A stretch of DNA of 64,000 bases from Bacteroidales bacterium (GCA_014800685.1 JAAVFQ010000003.1:51707-115706); one strand, 5' to 3'; shown: positions 44,023-53,790, counted from the stretch's first letter. Notes: generated by a model not told the origin, from the letters alone. Made by a program: numbers and translations.

Positions 44023-44703
44023 ATGGATATGCAGAGCAGCATTCAGGAAAAGATACGCGAACTCCACGCTTTGCTTCCGCAGGGTGTGGAGCTCGTGGCC
44101 GTCTCAAAGTTTCATCCCGCAGAGGCCGTGCGCGAAGCCTACGAGGCCGGACAGAGGATCTTCGGAGAGAGCAGAGCGCAGGAATTGTTGGCTAAGATTA
44201 CGGAACTTCCGGACGATATAAGATGGCACTTCATCGGACATCTTCAGACTAATAAGGTGAAATCTATCATTGGGAAAACGGCAATGATAGAGAGCGTCGA
44301 CACTGAAAAGCTTCTTGATGTAATAGATAAGGAGTCTGTGAAGGCCGGCGTAGTGAGCAATGTGCTTATGCAGCTTCATGTGGCGCGGGAAGAGACAAAG
44401 TTCGGATTCTCGGTAGATGAGCTTCTGAGTTATTTCCGCGAAAGACGGTTTGAAAATCTCAAAGCCACTCATATCTGCGGAGTTATGGGGATGGCCTCCA
44501 ACGTGGAGGATGAGACTCGCATCCGTGAAGACTTCAGCACCATTGCCGGGACATTCCGTACCATTAAGGAGGAGATAGCCCCTGACCTCCGCGGATTTGA
44601 GACTATCTCCATGGGGATGTCGGGAGACTGGCCGCTGGCTGTGAAAGAGGGTTCTAACCTTGTGAGAGTGGGAACGGCAATTTTCGGACAGAGAGAATAT
44701 TGA
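44023..44703 (+). CDS. yggS: YggS/PLPBP-family pyridoxal phosphate homeostasis protein
   Basis: A 226-aa alanine-racemase-like barrel. The PLP Lys lies in LVAVSKFHPAEAVREAY (about residue 29), and FGESRAQELLAKI, WHFIGHLQTNKVK and MGMSGDWPLAVKEGSNLVRVGTAIFG are diagnostic. In the family the protein binds PLP and keeps its pool and amino acids balanced; no enzymatic activity is known. It forms a pair with DUF4494. Confidence 0.94.
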   Translation: MDMQSSIQEKIRELHALLPQGVELVAVSKFHPAEAVREAYEAGQRIFGESRAQELLAKITELPDDIRWHFIGHLQTNKVKSIIGKTAMIESVDTEKLLDVIDKESVKAGVVSNVLMQLHVAREETKFGFSVDELLSYFRERRFENLKATHICGVMGMASNVEDETRIREDFSTIAGTFRTIKEEIAPDLRGFETISMGMSGDWPLAVKEGSNLVRVGTAIFGQREY

Positions 44704-44820
44704 CGGACTGCAGCGGTTCCGGTAAATATTTCTAACTCAAACAGGCATCTGCGCACGCTGACAATTATACCAATCTGCCATCCTCCGAAAACCATTAGGA
44801 CATCTGAATGGTTTATATGT

Positions 44821-45003
44821 AAGTGAGTTCTAAAAATTAAACGGGATATGCGTATTCAAACTCCTGCAGTATAAAACTTGCTCTTTTGGGCTAATTCCGT
44901 GTTGTCACTCAGTCAGATATGCTAATATCTCCCTATGCTTCGCCGGTAATTATCTCCAAAATAACTGAGTTTTTATATGCGCTTGATTTTTCTCACTTAC
45001 TAA
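44821..45003 (-). repeat. MITE-like dispersed element, full-length copy C (inverted)
   Basis: 183 bp between AAGTGAGTTCTAAAAATTAA ACG and GATTTTTCTCACTTACTAA. On the minus strand it has ATTTTGGAGATAATT (plus 44948-44962), identical to copy A, and ATCTGACTGAGTGACAAC (plus 44901-44918). It lies in the 408-bp gap between yggS and the MFS gene; no other feature is seen there. Confidence 0.85.
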
Positions 45004-45111
45004 TGTGGGCAGGCAGATAAGGGATAGCCGTGACAGCCTCATCTGATCAAGCCGACTTGCAAAGCTACATCCGACTCATCTATATTATAGTATCAACTCA
45101 TCTCACAGACT

Positions 45112-46731
45112 ATGACAGACAAATCTACCGGCAGAATGCAGAAAGCGGGGTCTAATACCCTCCCGATTATCGCAATGTTCCTGCTATTTGCGATGATTTC
45201 TTTCGTAACGAACCTCGCAGCCCCGATTGGCACCATCTGGGCCAATACTTATCAGGGAAACAGTTTCCTCGGCATGCTTGGAAACATGATGAACTTTCTT
45301 GCTTATCTCTGTATGGGAGTGCCCGCCGGCAAACTCATAGTCAAGATAGGCTATAAAAAAACAGCCCTGTGGGCGATGGCGATTGGCATAATCGGACTTT
45401 TTGTTCAGTGGATGTCAAGCGTAGTTGGCACCGACATAAGTATTCATCAGGGCACTGCATCCGTATTTGAGGATCTCGCAGGCAAAGAGACCGAAGTTAT
45501 CAGACACTTCAACGTCACTCTGAACTTTATCATCTATCTGCTTGGTGCCTTCATCTGCGGTTTCTGCGTCTGCATGCTCAACACCGTAGCCAATCCAATG
45601 CTCAACACACTTGGCGGCGGTGGCAACAAAGGAAATCAGCTGCTTCAGACCGGAGCCTCATTCAACTCCCTCTCCGGAGCCCTTACCCCCTTCCTTGTAG
45701 GTGCCCTCATCGGCCAGCTGACTCGTGAGACTACCATAAGCACTGTCTCCCCTCTCCTCTTTATCGCGATGGGCGTCTTCGTAGTTTCATTTCTCATTAT
45801 TCTCTTTGTCAACATCCCGGAATCTAACGACAGCGTGGGAGCCAAGAAGAAATTCCGCCACTCCCCCTGGAGCTTCCGCCACACGGTGCTCGGCATCATC
45901 GGCATCTTCATTTATGTCGGCATTGAAGTGGGCATCCCCGGCACACTTAATTTCTTCCTTGCTGACCAGAAGAGCACCGGAGCAGGCATAGTAGGCGACG
46001 CCTCCACGATAGCGGGTGCAATAGTCGCTATCTATTGGCTTCTCATGCTCGTAGGACGTCTTTGCTCCTCAGCTATATCCAGTAAGGTCTCGACACGCGC
46101 CCAACTTATGACAGTTACCGGAATAGGCGCAGTACTCGTTTCCGCAGCAATCTGCATACCCACTACAGTCAGGATTGAGGTGCCCTCCATGATATATGAC
46201 TCCGCCGACAGCGTACGCAGCACTCTTGTTCAGGCAGGTATGCCGGAAGAGAAGATACTTGAATTTTTCTCAAATCCCTCGGCCGACAAACTGGATAAAT
46301 ACACCGTAAACGAAGAGCTCGAACTAAAGAATGGCAGTAATGCCACCCGACGTCTCATCTCCAACTCCGAGAAGCAACCTCACCAGATCGTCAATGCCGT
46401 CAACGCTAAGCCAACCGTGCCCCTCTCAGCCCTCCTCCTTATCTTATGCGGCCTCTGCACGTCTCTTATGTGGGGCGCTATCTTCAATCTCGCCGTAGAA
46501 GGACTCGGAGTTTACACCGCACAGGCCTCCGGCCTCTTCATGATGATGGTGGTAGGCGGTGGCGTGCTCCCGCTCATTCAGACGTGGATAGCAGGTCAGG
46601 CCGGATACATGGCCTCTTACTGGCTGATAGTCGGAGGTCTTCTCTATCTGCTATATTACGCACTCTCAGGTTCTAAAAATGTAAATCCTGAAATCCCTGT
46701 AGATGATAATGACCCACAGCTCTATCTCTAA
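45112..46731 (+). CDS. MFS transporter, FucP-like sugar family
   Basis: A 539-aa major facilitator with about twelve helices and a central extracytoplasmic or cytoplasmic insert (about residues 350-440: SMIYDSADSVRSTLVQAGMP ... NGSNATRRLI). Its N-terminal NLAAPIGTIWANTYQGNSFLG and GVPAGKLIVKIGYKKTALWA match sugar:H+ symporters of the FucP group. TVANPMLNTLGGGGNKGNQLLQTGASFNSL is typical. Substrate is unknown. The transketolase gene follows after a hairpin, suggesting pentose metabolism by proximity only. Confidence 0.88.
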   Translation: MTDKSTGRMQKAGSNTLPIIAMFLLFAMISFVTNLAAPIGTIWANTYQGNSFLGMLGNMMNFLAYLCMGVPAGKLIVKIGYKKTALWAMAIGIIGLFVQWMSSVVGTDISIHQGTASVFEDLAGKETEVIRHFNVTLNFIIYLLGAFICGFCVCMLNTVANPMLNTLGGGGNKGNQLLQTGASFNSLSGALTPFLVGALIGQLTRETTISTVSPLLFIAMGVFVVSFLIILFVNIPESNDSVGAKKKFRHSPWSFRHTVLGIIGIFIYVGIEVGIPGTLNFFLADQKSTGAGIVGDASTIAGAIVAIYWLLMLVGRLCSSAISSKVSTRAQLMTVTGIGAVLVSAAICIPTTVRIEVPSMIYDSADSVRSTLVQAGMPEEKILEFFSNPSADKLDKYTVNEELELKNGSNATRRLISNSEKQPHQIVNAVNAKPTVPLSALLLILCGLCTSLMWGAIFNLAVEGLGVYTAQASGLFMMMVVGGGVLPLIQTWIAGQAGYMASYWLIVGGLLYLLYYALSGSKNVNPEIPVDDNDPQLYL

Positions 46732-46739
46732 AGACATAA

Positions 46740-46780
46740 ATGGCTTGAGTGATGAATAAAACCATTCACCCTCAAGCCAT
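46740..46780 (+). terminator. Terminator between the MFS gene and tkt
   Basis: ATGGCTTGAG at the 5' side pairs with CTCAAGCCAT, with further pairing of GAAT and ATTC around a short loop. The U tract is weak (TACCTTGA). Confidence 0.65.
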
Positions 46781-46893
46781 TACCTTGATGACAGAAATAT
46801 TAAACATACTAATCATAAAATTTCTCTCTAACCTTCCGCTGCCGCAATCTCAAAACGGACGGAGAAGCAGAGAGAGACTTACAAAAAGTAGAC

Positions 46894-48918
46894 ATGGATA
46901 AAAAACTGATGACCCGCGCAGCCGACAATCTTCGCGTGCTAATAGCAGAAATGGTGGAGAAGGCCAAATCCGGACACCCCGGAGGCGCAATGGGAGCAGC
47001 CGATTTTGCAAACGTACTCTTCTCCCGCTTTATGGTCTATGACCCCGAAGAGCCATTGTGGATAGGACGTGACCGCTTCTTTCTTGATCCCGGCCACATG
47101 TCGACTATGCTATACGGAGTACTCGCCTTCACCGGAAGATACACAATCGGCGAGTTGCAGCAATTCCGTCAGTGGGGCAGCGTGACCCCCGGCCATCCTG
47201 AACTTGACCCCGTAAGAGGCGTAGAGAATGCCTCGGGCCCCCTCGGACAGGGCCACGTGATGGCAGTAGGATGCGCAATCGCTGAAAGATACCTGGTGGC
47301 TCGTTTCGGAGAGACAATTGCTCATAAAACCTACGCCTTTATCTCAGACGGAGGCATAGAGGAGGAAATCTCGCAGGGCGCAGGACGCATAGCCGGATAT
47401 CTCGGTCTGCATAACCTGATAATGTTCTACGATGCGAATGACGTGCAGCTCTCCACAAAGGTGCACGACGTGACATCGGAAGACACCGCCGCCAAATATC
47501 GCGCATGGAACTGGAACGTGATAGAGATTAACGGCAATGACCCCGAAGAGATAGAGAAAGCACTTCTGCAGGCTCATGAGGAGAAAAGACGCCCCACCCT
47601 CATCATCGGTCACACTATAATGGCAAAGGGAGCCGTGGCAGCAGACGGCACCTCTCTTGAGGGAGCGGTTTCCACTCACGGACAGCCACTCTCCAAAGCC
47701 GGGGCAGACATGGAGGCCACAATCTCAAACCTCGGATGTGACCCTGAGAATCCCTGGAGAATACTTCCGGAGGTGGAAAAAATGTATGAGGAAAGACGCC
47801 ACGAGCTTAAAAGAATTGTGGCGGAACGCAAGGATGCTCATGCCAAATGGGCCGATGAAAATCCTTCACTTGCCAACACACTGGACTCTTATCTTTCCGG
47901 CAAACTGCCGAAACTGAATTGGGATGAGATTCCGCTGAAGCCCGGCATGGCCACCAGAAGCGCATCGGCGGCAGTGCTCGGATATCTCGCAGAGCACGTA
48001 GGCAACATGATAGTCTCCAGCGCCGACCTCGCCAACAGCGACAAGACAGACGGCTTCCTAAAGAAGACACACGCCTTCACACCCGGCGACTTCACAGGCG
48101 CCTTCCTTCAGGCCGGAGTGTCGGAAATGGCCATGGCAGCTATCATGAACGGCATAGCGCTCCATGGCGGTCTTATCGGAGCCTGCGCCACATTCTTCGT
48201 CTTCAGCGACTACATGAAGCCGGTCATCAGAATGTCGGCTTTAATGGAACTTCCTGTAAAATATATCTTCTCGCACGATGCATTCCGCGTAGGAGAAGAT
48301 GGCCCCACACATCAGCCCGTAGAGCAGGAAGCGCAGATAAGACTAATGGAGCAACTCAATAATTTCAAAGGAAAAGCTTCAACACTTGTGCTCAGACCGG
48401 CCGACGCTGCTGAGACAGTGGAATGTTATCGTCTGGCCATGGAGAACACAGAGACTCCAAGCGTGCTCATATTGTCACGTCAGGATTTAGAGGATCTCCC
48501 CTCTGAAGACCGTCGCAAGGATGCACGCATGGCAGAAAAGGGCGGCTATATAGTTATAGCGGCCGAGCATCCCGACGTAGTTCTCGTAGCCAATGGCAGC
48601 GAAGTGTCACTCCTATGCCATGCAGCCGCCAAACTTGCAGAGGATGGCATACGCGCTCAGGTAGTATCGATGCCCTCACTGGGTCTGTTTGAGAGACAGC
48701 CGGAAGAATATAAAGAGCAGGTAATGCCGAGAAAAGTAAAGACCTTCGGACTCACAGCAGGGCTTCCCGTGACCCTATCACCCGTCATGCGAGGGGAACA
48801 TACGATTTATGGCCTTGACCACTTCGGGGCATCAGCACCTTATAAAGTGCTGGATGAAAAATTCGGCTATACGACGGAAAATATTGTGGGTCGCATTAAA
48901 CTTTTTTTAGAATCTTAA
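46894..48918 (+). CDS. tkt: Transketolase
   Basis: This 674-aa TPP enzyme moves two-carbon units in the pentose phosphate pathway. It opens with KAKSGHPGGAMGAADFANVLF, the N-terminal TPP-domain signature with the active His, continues to GPLGQGHVMAVGCAIAER and YAFISDGGIEEEISQGAGRIAGYL, and ends with the pyrimidine and C-terminal domains (DAFRVGEDGPTHQPVEQEAQIR). The GDGxxxE-type Mg/TPP motif appears here as SDGGIEEE, a mild variant. Length is standard. Confidence 0.96.
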   Translation: MDKKLMTRAADNLRVLIAEMVEKAKSGHPGGAMGAADFANVLFSRFMVYDPEEPLWIGRDRFFLDPGHMSTMLYGVLAFTGRYTIGELQQFRQWGSVTPGHPELDPVRGVENASGPLGQGHVMAVGCAIAERYLVARFGETIAHKTYAFISDGGIEEEISQGAGRIAGYLGLHNLIMFYDANDVQLSTKVHDVTSEDTAAKYRAWNWNVIEINGNDPEEIEKALLQAHEEKRRPTLIIGHTIMAKGAVAADGTSLEGAVSTHGQPLSKAGADMEATISNLGCDPENPWRILPEVEKMYEERRHELKRIVAERKDAHAKWADENPSLANTLDSYLSGKLPKLNWDEIPLKPGMATRSASAAVLGYLAEHVGNMIVSSADLANSDKTDGFLKKTHAFTPGDFTGAFLQAGVSEMAMAAIMNGIALHGGLIGACATFFVFSDYMKPVIRMSALMELPVKYIFSHDAFRVGEDGPTHQPVEQEAQIRLMEQLNNFKGKASTLVLRPADAAETVECYRLAMENTETPSVLILSRQDLEDLPSEDRRKDARMAEKGGYIVIAAEHPDVVLVANGSEVSLLCHAAAKLAEDGIRAQVVSMPSLGLFERQPEEYKEQVMPRKVKTFGLTAGLPVTLSPVMRGEHTIYGLDHFGASAPYKVLDEKFGYTTENIVGRIKLFLES

Positions 48919-48940
48919 TGTTACATTAAAAAAAAAGTAT

Positions 48941-48948
48941 TATCTTTG
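48941..48948 (+). promoter_or_regulatory. -7 element of the OmpA-family gene
   Basis: TATCTTTG stands 54 bp ahead of the start codon. A -33 TTTG is not clear. Confidence 0.6.
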
Positions 48949-49002
48949 CACCCGATAATGCGACAACGAACGAAATTTTTAATTACTTAATATTGTTGTT
49001 CT

Positions 49003-50217
49003 ATGAAGAAAATTGTATTACTCGCACTTGCCACTGTAGCATTGTGCGGTGCTTCCAAGGCTAATGCACAGGAAGTTACGTACGTAGAGGACTGCTCACA
49101 GGGCGTCCTTATGAACCGCAACGCAGACAATTGGTTCATCACCGCTCAGGGTGGTGCTAATGTACTCGTGGGCTACCACGATGTTAAGGTTCCTGAATTC
49201 AAAAACCGTATCGGCGCACAGGCCGGCCTTTTCGTAGGTAAGTGGGTAAGCCCCGTATTCGGCTTCCGCTTCGGTGCTTCTTGGGTAATGCCCAAAGGCG
49301 CAACTACCGCAGACGGCACCTTCCGTAAAATGAATGACGGTGCATTTGACAATGGCTACTATCCCCAGAAATTCATGGGTATCGGTGGTGAATTTGACGT
49401 AATGATCAACCTTACCAACTGGTGGTGTGGCTACAAGCCCAACCGTGTATACAACGCAGTACTCCACGGAGGCGCAGGTGCTCGCTGGAATCTCCGTCGT
49501 GCCTACAAGGACGGCAACCTCGAATGGCGTGCATCACACGATGACAACCTCTATGCCAACATCGGCCTGCAGAACAACTTCCGCGTGGCTAAGCACCTTG
49601 ACATCTTCATCGACCTTCAGGCAGAAGGCATCGACTTCGACAAGGCAGAGCTTCTTCCCAGCGTAAACGCAGGTCTTACCTACCACTTCGGTAAGAACGA
49701 GTGGAACTGCCCCGTAACCGCAGTTTGCCCCACTTGGAAATACACCGATGCTGAGGGTGACGCACTCGTAGCTAACCTCAACGCAGCTCAGAATGAGATC
49801 GGCAACCTGAAGAGACAGATCAAGATGCTTCAGGATGAGAACAATGGCAACTCTCGCGACAAAGGTTCTCGCGTATACGCAGACTGCGAGCGTCTCGCTA
49901 CTATCTACTATCCCATCAACCAGTCTTCACTCTCTGCACGTGAGAAGAACATCCTCCGCTCTGTAGCAGGTATCATGAACCAGGATACCAACAAGCAGTA
50001 CCTCCTCACCGGTTGGGCTGACAACTACACCGGCAACGACGAAATCAACACTCGTCTCCGTGAAGCTCGTGTAAACGGCGTTAAGAACTACCTCGTATCT
50101 TGCGGCGTAGCTGAGAGCCAGCTCGATGCAACTATCAACAACGGCAACCTCGAGGAGAACTATGGTGCTGATGCAGCTCCCCTCGATCGCGCAGTTACTA
50201 TTCAGGTTAAAAAGTAA
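49003..50217 (+). CDS. OmpA-family outer membrane protein
   Basis: A 404-aa exported protein with a signal peptide (KIVLLALATVALCGASKANAQ). An eight-strand beta-barrel-like region (about 35-235) starts NWFITAQGGANVLVGYHDVK. A coiled linker follows (LVANLNAAQNEIGNLKRQIK), then a C-terminal OmpA peptidoglycan-binding domain: TIYYPINQSSLSAREKNIL and LTGWADNYTGNDEINTRLREARVNGVKNYL. Anchoring the outer membrane to peptidoglycan is the known role. Strong codon bias points to an abundant protein. Confidence 0.93.
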   Translation: MKKIVLLALATVALCGASKANAQEVTYVEDCSQGVLMNRNADNWFITAQGGANVLVGYHDVKVPEFKNRIGAQAGLFVGKWVSPVFGFRFGASWVMPKGATTADGTFRKMNDGAFDNGYYPQKFMGIGGEFDVMINLTNWWCGYKPNRVYNAVLHGGAGARWNLRRAYKDGNLEWRASHDDNLYANIGLQNNFRVAKHLDIFIDLQAEGIDFDKAELLPSVNAGLTYHFGKNEWNCPVTAVCPTWKYTDAEGDALVANLNAAQNEIGNLKRQIKMLQDENNGNSRDKGSRVYADCERLATIYYPINQSSLSAREKNILRSVAGIMNQDTNKQYLLTGWADNYTGNDEINTRLREARVNGVKNYLVSCGVAESQLDATINNGNLEENYGADAAPLDRAVTIQVKK

Positions 50218-50276
50218 TTGTCGGTTGACAAGTTGAACTGACTCTTTACAGAGTAAAGTTTATTAAAACCATACGT

Positions 50277-50316
50277 GAGGGTGTGTCAAAAAAATTATTT
50301 TTGACACACCCTCTTA
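50277..50316. terminator. Palindromic terminator after the OmpA gene
   Basis: GAGGGTGTGTCAAAAA pairs perfectly with TTTTTGACACACCCTC; the clearest example of the recurring arm sequence. Confidence 0.85.
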
Positions 50317-50351
50317 GATTATGTTTCCTTTTAAACCAAAATAAACCATTG

Positions 50352-50580
50352 GTAAGTTATAAGTTAGTTGTAAGTTAACTATAAGTTAGTTGTAAGTTAG
50401 CTATAAGTCAGCTGTAAGTTAGCTATAAGTCAGCTGTAAGTTGGCTATAAGTTAGTTGCAAGTTACCTATAAGTCAGCTGTTAGTTGGCTATAAGTTAGT
50501 TGCAAGTTACCTATAAGTCAGCTGTAAGTTGGCTATAAGTTAGTTGCAAGTTAGCTATAAGTCAGTTATAAGTTAGTTGT
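50352..50580 (+). repeat. Tandem array of about twenty 11-bp units
   Basis: The array reads as successive 11-mers of the form [A/G]TAAGT[T/C][A/G]GCT: ATAAGTTAGTT, GTAAGTTAACT, ATAAGTTAGTT, GTAAGTTAGCT, ATAAGTCAGCT and so on. Units starting A and G alternate, making a 22-bp period, and a 44-bp set recurs near the middle (including GCAAGTTACCT). Eleven bases are close to one helical turn. It is not a codon repeat; stops occur in all frames. It lies between the OmpA terminator and the zinc-finger gene. Confidence 0.9.
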
Positions 50581-50612
50581 AAAAAAATTACTTAGCTATC
50601 CGAAGGAGTTGT

Positions 50613-51062
50613 ATGAAATATGATGATGACATACTGAATGGACTTGTGTGTCCCAAATGCCATGTTAGAAGCGTAATAAAAGAATATGACAACGAGCCTA
50701 AACAAAGACGCGTTTGTGAGAAATGCGGAGCATTTGTAGGTTGTCATCCCGGCACAGAGAGGGCAATGGGGATTTTAGCGACTCCCTCAACTCGCAGTTT
50801 AAGAAAAATCGCTCATGGGTGGTTTGATTCAATATGGAGAAATAAGCTCAAGCGTTCGAGATATAATGCCTATTCATGGCTATCTCTACGCCTGAATATG
50901 AATAAGAACGATGTCCATATCGGAATGTTTGAGGAAGCAGAATGCCGAAAAGTAATTATAATTTCAGCGAGTTATATAAAGAAGAAGAATCCGGAATTAT
51001 ATGATACGTTAAAGGAAAAGTATGGAGACCCGGACTCAATGTGCAATTCTTATGAAGATTGA
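50613..51062 (+). CDS. Zinc-finger protein (DUF3268-like)
   Basis: This 149-aa protein has a four-Cys zinc finger, CPKC (14-17) and CEKC (35-38), followed by GAFVGCHPGTERAMGILAT, then RKIAHGWFDSIW, which match the zinc-finger-containing domain PF11672 (DUF3268). The family is often found in phages and mobile DNA, but nothing mobile is visible here. It has a clear AAGGAG ribosome-binding site, rare in this window. It follows directly after the 11-bp repeat array and has no obvious promoter of its own. Confidence 0.8.
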   Translation: MKYDDDILNGLVCPKCHVRSVIKEYDNEPKQRRVCEKCGAFVGCHPGTERAMGILATPSTRSLRKIAHGWFDSIWRNKLKRSRYNAYSWLSLRLNMNKNDVHIGMFEEAECRKVIIISASYIKKKNPELYDTLKEKYGDPDSMCNSYED

Positions 51063-51131
51063 ACGATTTAGACCCTAATCCACAAGAATTTTTGACATAG
51101 TCCTACAGACTCTAATTGATAGAAGCCAGCT

Positions 51132-51163
51132 CTTGCATTTTTCACTAAATTTTTCTAAATTTG
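51132..51163 (+). promoter_or_regulatory. Promoter of the DUF3825-like gene
   Basis: CTTG (51132-51135) and TAAATTTG (51156-51163) are 20 nt apart; a leader of about 140 nt, very AT-rich, follows. Confidence 0.7.
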
Positions 51164-51310
51164 CAATATGTAATGGATGCATGTTTGCATTAAGTATGGT
51201 AATCAAGATGATGAAAAACAGTAAAATGAAAAAAATCTTATGATTATTACTCCTATATCTATATATATTCCCTAATATATCGATATTTATTATAATTTAC
51301 TTATTTACTT

Positions 51311-53170
51311 ATGGCATATACAGATTTATTTGAAGCGCTATTGATGATAATCTACATTCTGAAAGATGAGAATGGACTGACCAAGATGCGTGATGTCACC
51401 GAACAACTACATCAGCGAGGACTTCTATCTTCATTTGCAGATGATGATATTTCCTTTCAGAGCATACTGGCAAGCGAGGAATACTCCCCCTTTATAGAGC
51501 GACTTAATGTAGAACCTCAACCAGCCATCCCTGCAACAGACGAGACCCCGGGACGCGCAGAGCAGCCGGGATATATAGCCTTACGGCTGACCCGTCAGGG
51601 ACTTGAGAAGGCAGAGGAGCTAAACACGGCGAGATATTCTAATCCGCAGTCGCTATTTACGTGGGGCTTTATGTCAGGATTTGACAGCAAGCTGAAAGTG
51701 CTTGCCGATATGGCGCTTCCAGAAAACTGGGCGGATGGCGAACAGCCCTACGGGATACTGCGTGCCTATATCACCAATACCTTCAAACGCCTTCTGCACA
51801 TGCGCAAAAGTGGCCATGCAGATGCCATTATCGAGGCCGGGAAATGGGCAGTTTTCAATACCGGACTTGTAGACCGTCTTTATGACCCTATTTATGCACT
51901 CTTTTCAGCTAACCGGAAAGAGGGTTTGCAAAAGTGGGTATTTAACTCATGGTGCACACCGGGCAACCGACGTTCCGGGCAGATACTATCTCGCCATTTT
52001 TCGCGTCTTCCACGCCGGGCCTTCTATTTTGAGAATCCGGAAGACATCATATATGATCCTAAGGCCGGAATCCCTACCCTCCCGTTTGAGCATATACTTG
52101 AGCGTCTGGAGAGACTTCCTCTATCCTTCTTGGCGCAATTCGTGCCATCAGGCTTTGAATGGCCGCAGGAGGCATTCGAGCCTAATCAGGAGTTTTATGA
52201 TGATTTCCGAGATTATCTGTATAGCGATGACTTCACGCGCCTACGTCTTAAAGATGCTCTCGAGCTTTCACTGCGACGCGCTATAAAGAAAGTGAAATGG
52301 AACTACCGGATGGTGATTCCAATTTACGATACGAAGCGGCGACGCCTCATGCAGCTTATCCCCATGTCGCTTGATTTTGTCAACAACAATCACGTGGACA
52401 TCGCACTTATGGTAGAGAAAGCCAAGTTGAGTGGGAAATATATCGGACACACTATTCTCACCCCCGGCATGGCTTACAGAAAAGCGCGCATGGTAATGAC
52501 TCAGGATTCAGACTGGCTCTCCCCCTCTCTGATAGATGACCATTCCAAGAGGGTGTTCCGCTCTGATGAGGAGGAGGAATTGGATCGTGACATCATAGAA
52601 TCTGACGCTAATGCCTCGGCTGTAGACTCGGCGCGGGAAAGAGAAGAGGCTCAGAACAACAGCGATGATGACAACAATTCCTTTGGATTCCTTACGCAGC
52701 ATGATGACGATGTCCTTTTCAAGACAGAATTTGAACTTAACAAGCCTAAGGTGCTCGGGAAGATTGACGTGAGCAACTATGACAAATCATTCCTCTTCGG
52801 CAGAGAAGTGGCCGAGAATGCTCAGGAGAGAGTAGAGAACACTCCCCCCCAGGAGATGGAAGAAATGGAGGAGAGTGATTACGCATCTTACCGTGAGCCA
52901 AAGAAGGTGATAAAGGTGAGTCGTTACGGCACATATTACGACAGGGATTATGACATTCCGGGCATCTATAAGCACAACTACGGAAGGCCGTATATCCTCG
53001 TAGGGAAGTTTAAATATCAGGCGCGAGAATTTACGGATGAAGACCTTATAGATGAGGATGAGGTGATCTTCGATGTGCAGAAAGAGCCAAACCTGAAAAA
53101 CACGGGCACGTTCTGCTATGCAGTGAATATACGCCTTGCCGATGAGTATGAATTTGAATATGACGACTGA
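51311..53170 (+). CDS. DUF3825-like protein of unknown function
   Basis: A 619-aa protein. Residues about 115-400 resemble DUF3825: AVFNTGLVDRLYDPIYALFS, FYFENPEDIIYDPKAGIPTL, LELSLRRAIKKVKWNYRMVI, RLMQLIPMSLDF and TILTPGMAYRKARMVMTQDSDWL. DUF3825 often occurs with OST-HTH/LOTUS RNA-binding domains. Here the N-terminal 60 residues (LLMIIYILKDENGLTKMRDV ... LLSSFADDD) look helical and might be winged-helix-like, which is inference. Residues 420-540 are acidic and low in complexity, and the C-terminal 80 form a separate basic-to-acidic domain. It overlaps the first chromate transporter gene by one base. Confidence 0.75.
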   Translation: MAYTDLFEALLMIIYILKDENGLTKMRDVTEQLHQRGLLSSFADDDISFQSILASEEYSPFIERLNVEPQPAIPATDETPGRAEQPGYIALRLTRQGLEKAEELNTARYSNPQSLFTWGFMSGFDSKLKVLADMALPENWADGEQPYGILRAYITNTFKRLLHMRKSGHADAIIEAGKWAVFNTGLVDRLYDPIYALFSANRKEGLQKWVFNSWCTPGNRRSGQILSRHFSRLPRRAFYFENPEDIIYDPKAGIPTLPFEHILERLERLPLSFLAQFVPSGFEWPQEAFEPNQEFYDDFRDYLYSDDFTRLRLKDALELSLRRAIKKVKWNYRMVIPIYDTKRRRLMQLIPMSLDFVNNNHVDIALMVEKAKLSGKYIGHTILTPGMAYRKARMVMTQDSDWLSPSLIDDHSKRVFRSDEEEELDRDIIESDANASAVDSAREREEAQNNSDDDNNSFGFLTQHDDDVLFKTEFELNKPKVLGKIDVSNYDKSFLFGREVAENAQERVENTPPQEMEEMEESDYASYREPKKVIKVSRYGTYYDRDYDIPGIYKHNYGRPYILVGKFKYQAREFTDEDLIDEDEVIFDVQKEPNLKNTGTFCYAVNIRLADEYEFEYDD

Positions 53171-53790
53171 TGGAGACTTCACCAACCCCTAACGCCGGAC
53201 ATAAAAAGTCGGGCAATCTTTATCTTCGCCTCTTCACAAGTTTCTTTAAAATCGGGGCATTCACATTTGGAGGTGGCTGGGCCATGATTTCGATAATAGA
53301 GAGAGAGATCGTAGACAAAAACGGGTGGATAGAACGAGATGATTTTCTTGACCTTCTTGCCGTTGCGCAGAGTTTGCCGGGCATACTCGCCGTGAATATA
53401 GCCACTGCCGTGGGCGATCATCTGCGGAAGGGTAAGGGGGCAGCGATAGCCGCCCTGGGCACTATACTCCCCTCTTTCCTAATTATCCTCGCGATCGCCA
53501 TCTTTCTGACTCCGGATATGATAAAGAATAATAAGACCATATCGGCGATTTTCATGGGGATACGTCCGGCCGTGGTAGCTCTGATAGTGGCGCCCGTAAT
53601 CACCTCGGCGAAAGCAGCCGGCATAAAGCTTCGCACCTTATGGATACCGGCCTTAGTGACTCTGATGATATGGCTTGATATGGGATTTATCTCTAATCCG
53701 ATATTATACATATTGCTTGGCGGCCTTGGTGGTTATCTCTACTTCCGATACACTCACTCACGCATAAGGAAAGGGGGTGAAGTGGCATGA
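53170..53790 (+). CDS. Chromate transporter family protein, first half-size subunit
   Basis: This 206-aa membrane protein has the CHR-domain start (LFTSFFKIGAFTFGGGWAMISIIEREIVDKNGWI) and the AVAQSLPGILAVNIATAVGDH loop. Half-size Chr proteins act as pairs forming the equivalent of one ChrA. In the family they export chromate or move other anions such as sulfate; no chromate evidence exists here. It overlaps the next gene by four bases (ATGA) and is joined to the DUF3825 gene by a TGATG overlap. Confidence 0.92.
   Translation: METSPTPNAGHKKSGNLYLRLFTSFFKIGAFTFGGGWAMISIIEREIVDKNGWIERDDFLDLLAVAQSLPGILAVNIATAVGDHLRKGKGAAIAALGTILPSFLIILAIAIFLTPDMIKNNKTISAIFMGIRPAVVALIVAPVITSAKAAGIKLRTLWIPALVTLMIWLDMGFISNPILYILLGGLGGYLYFRYTHSRIRKGGEVA

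Noticed and set aside
46894..48918. Transketolase as a split N/C-terminal pair or DXP synthase
   Set aside because: A single uninterrupted 674-residue frame contains all three transketolase domains, and the motifs are those of transketolase.
50352..50580. The 11-bp array as a CRISPR
   Set aside because: Units are only 11 bp and contiguous with no spacers, and no cas genes are present.
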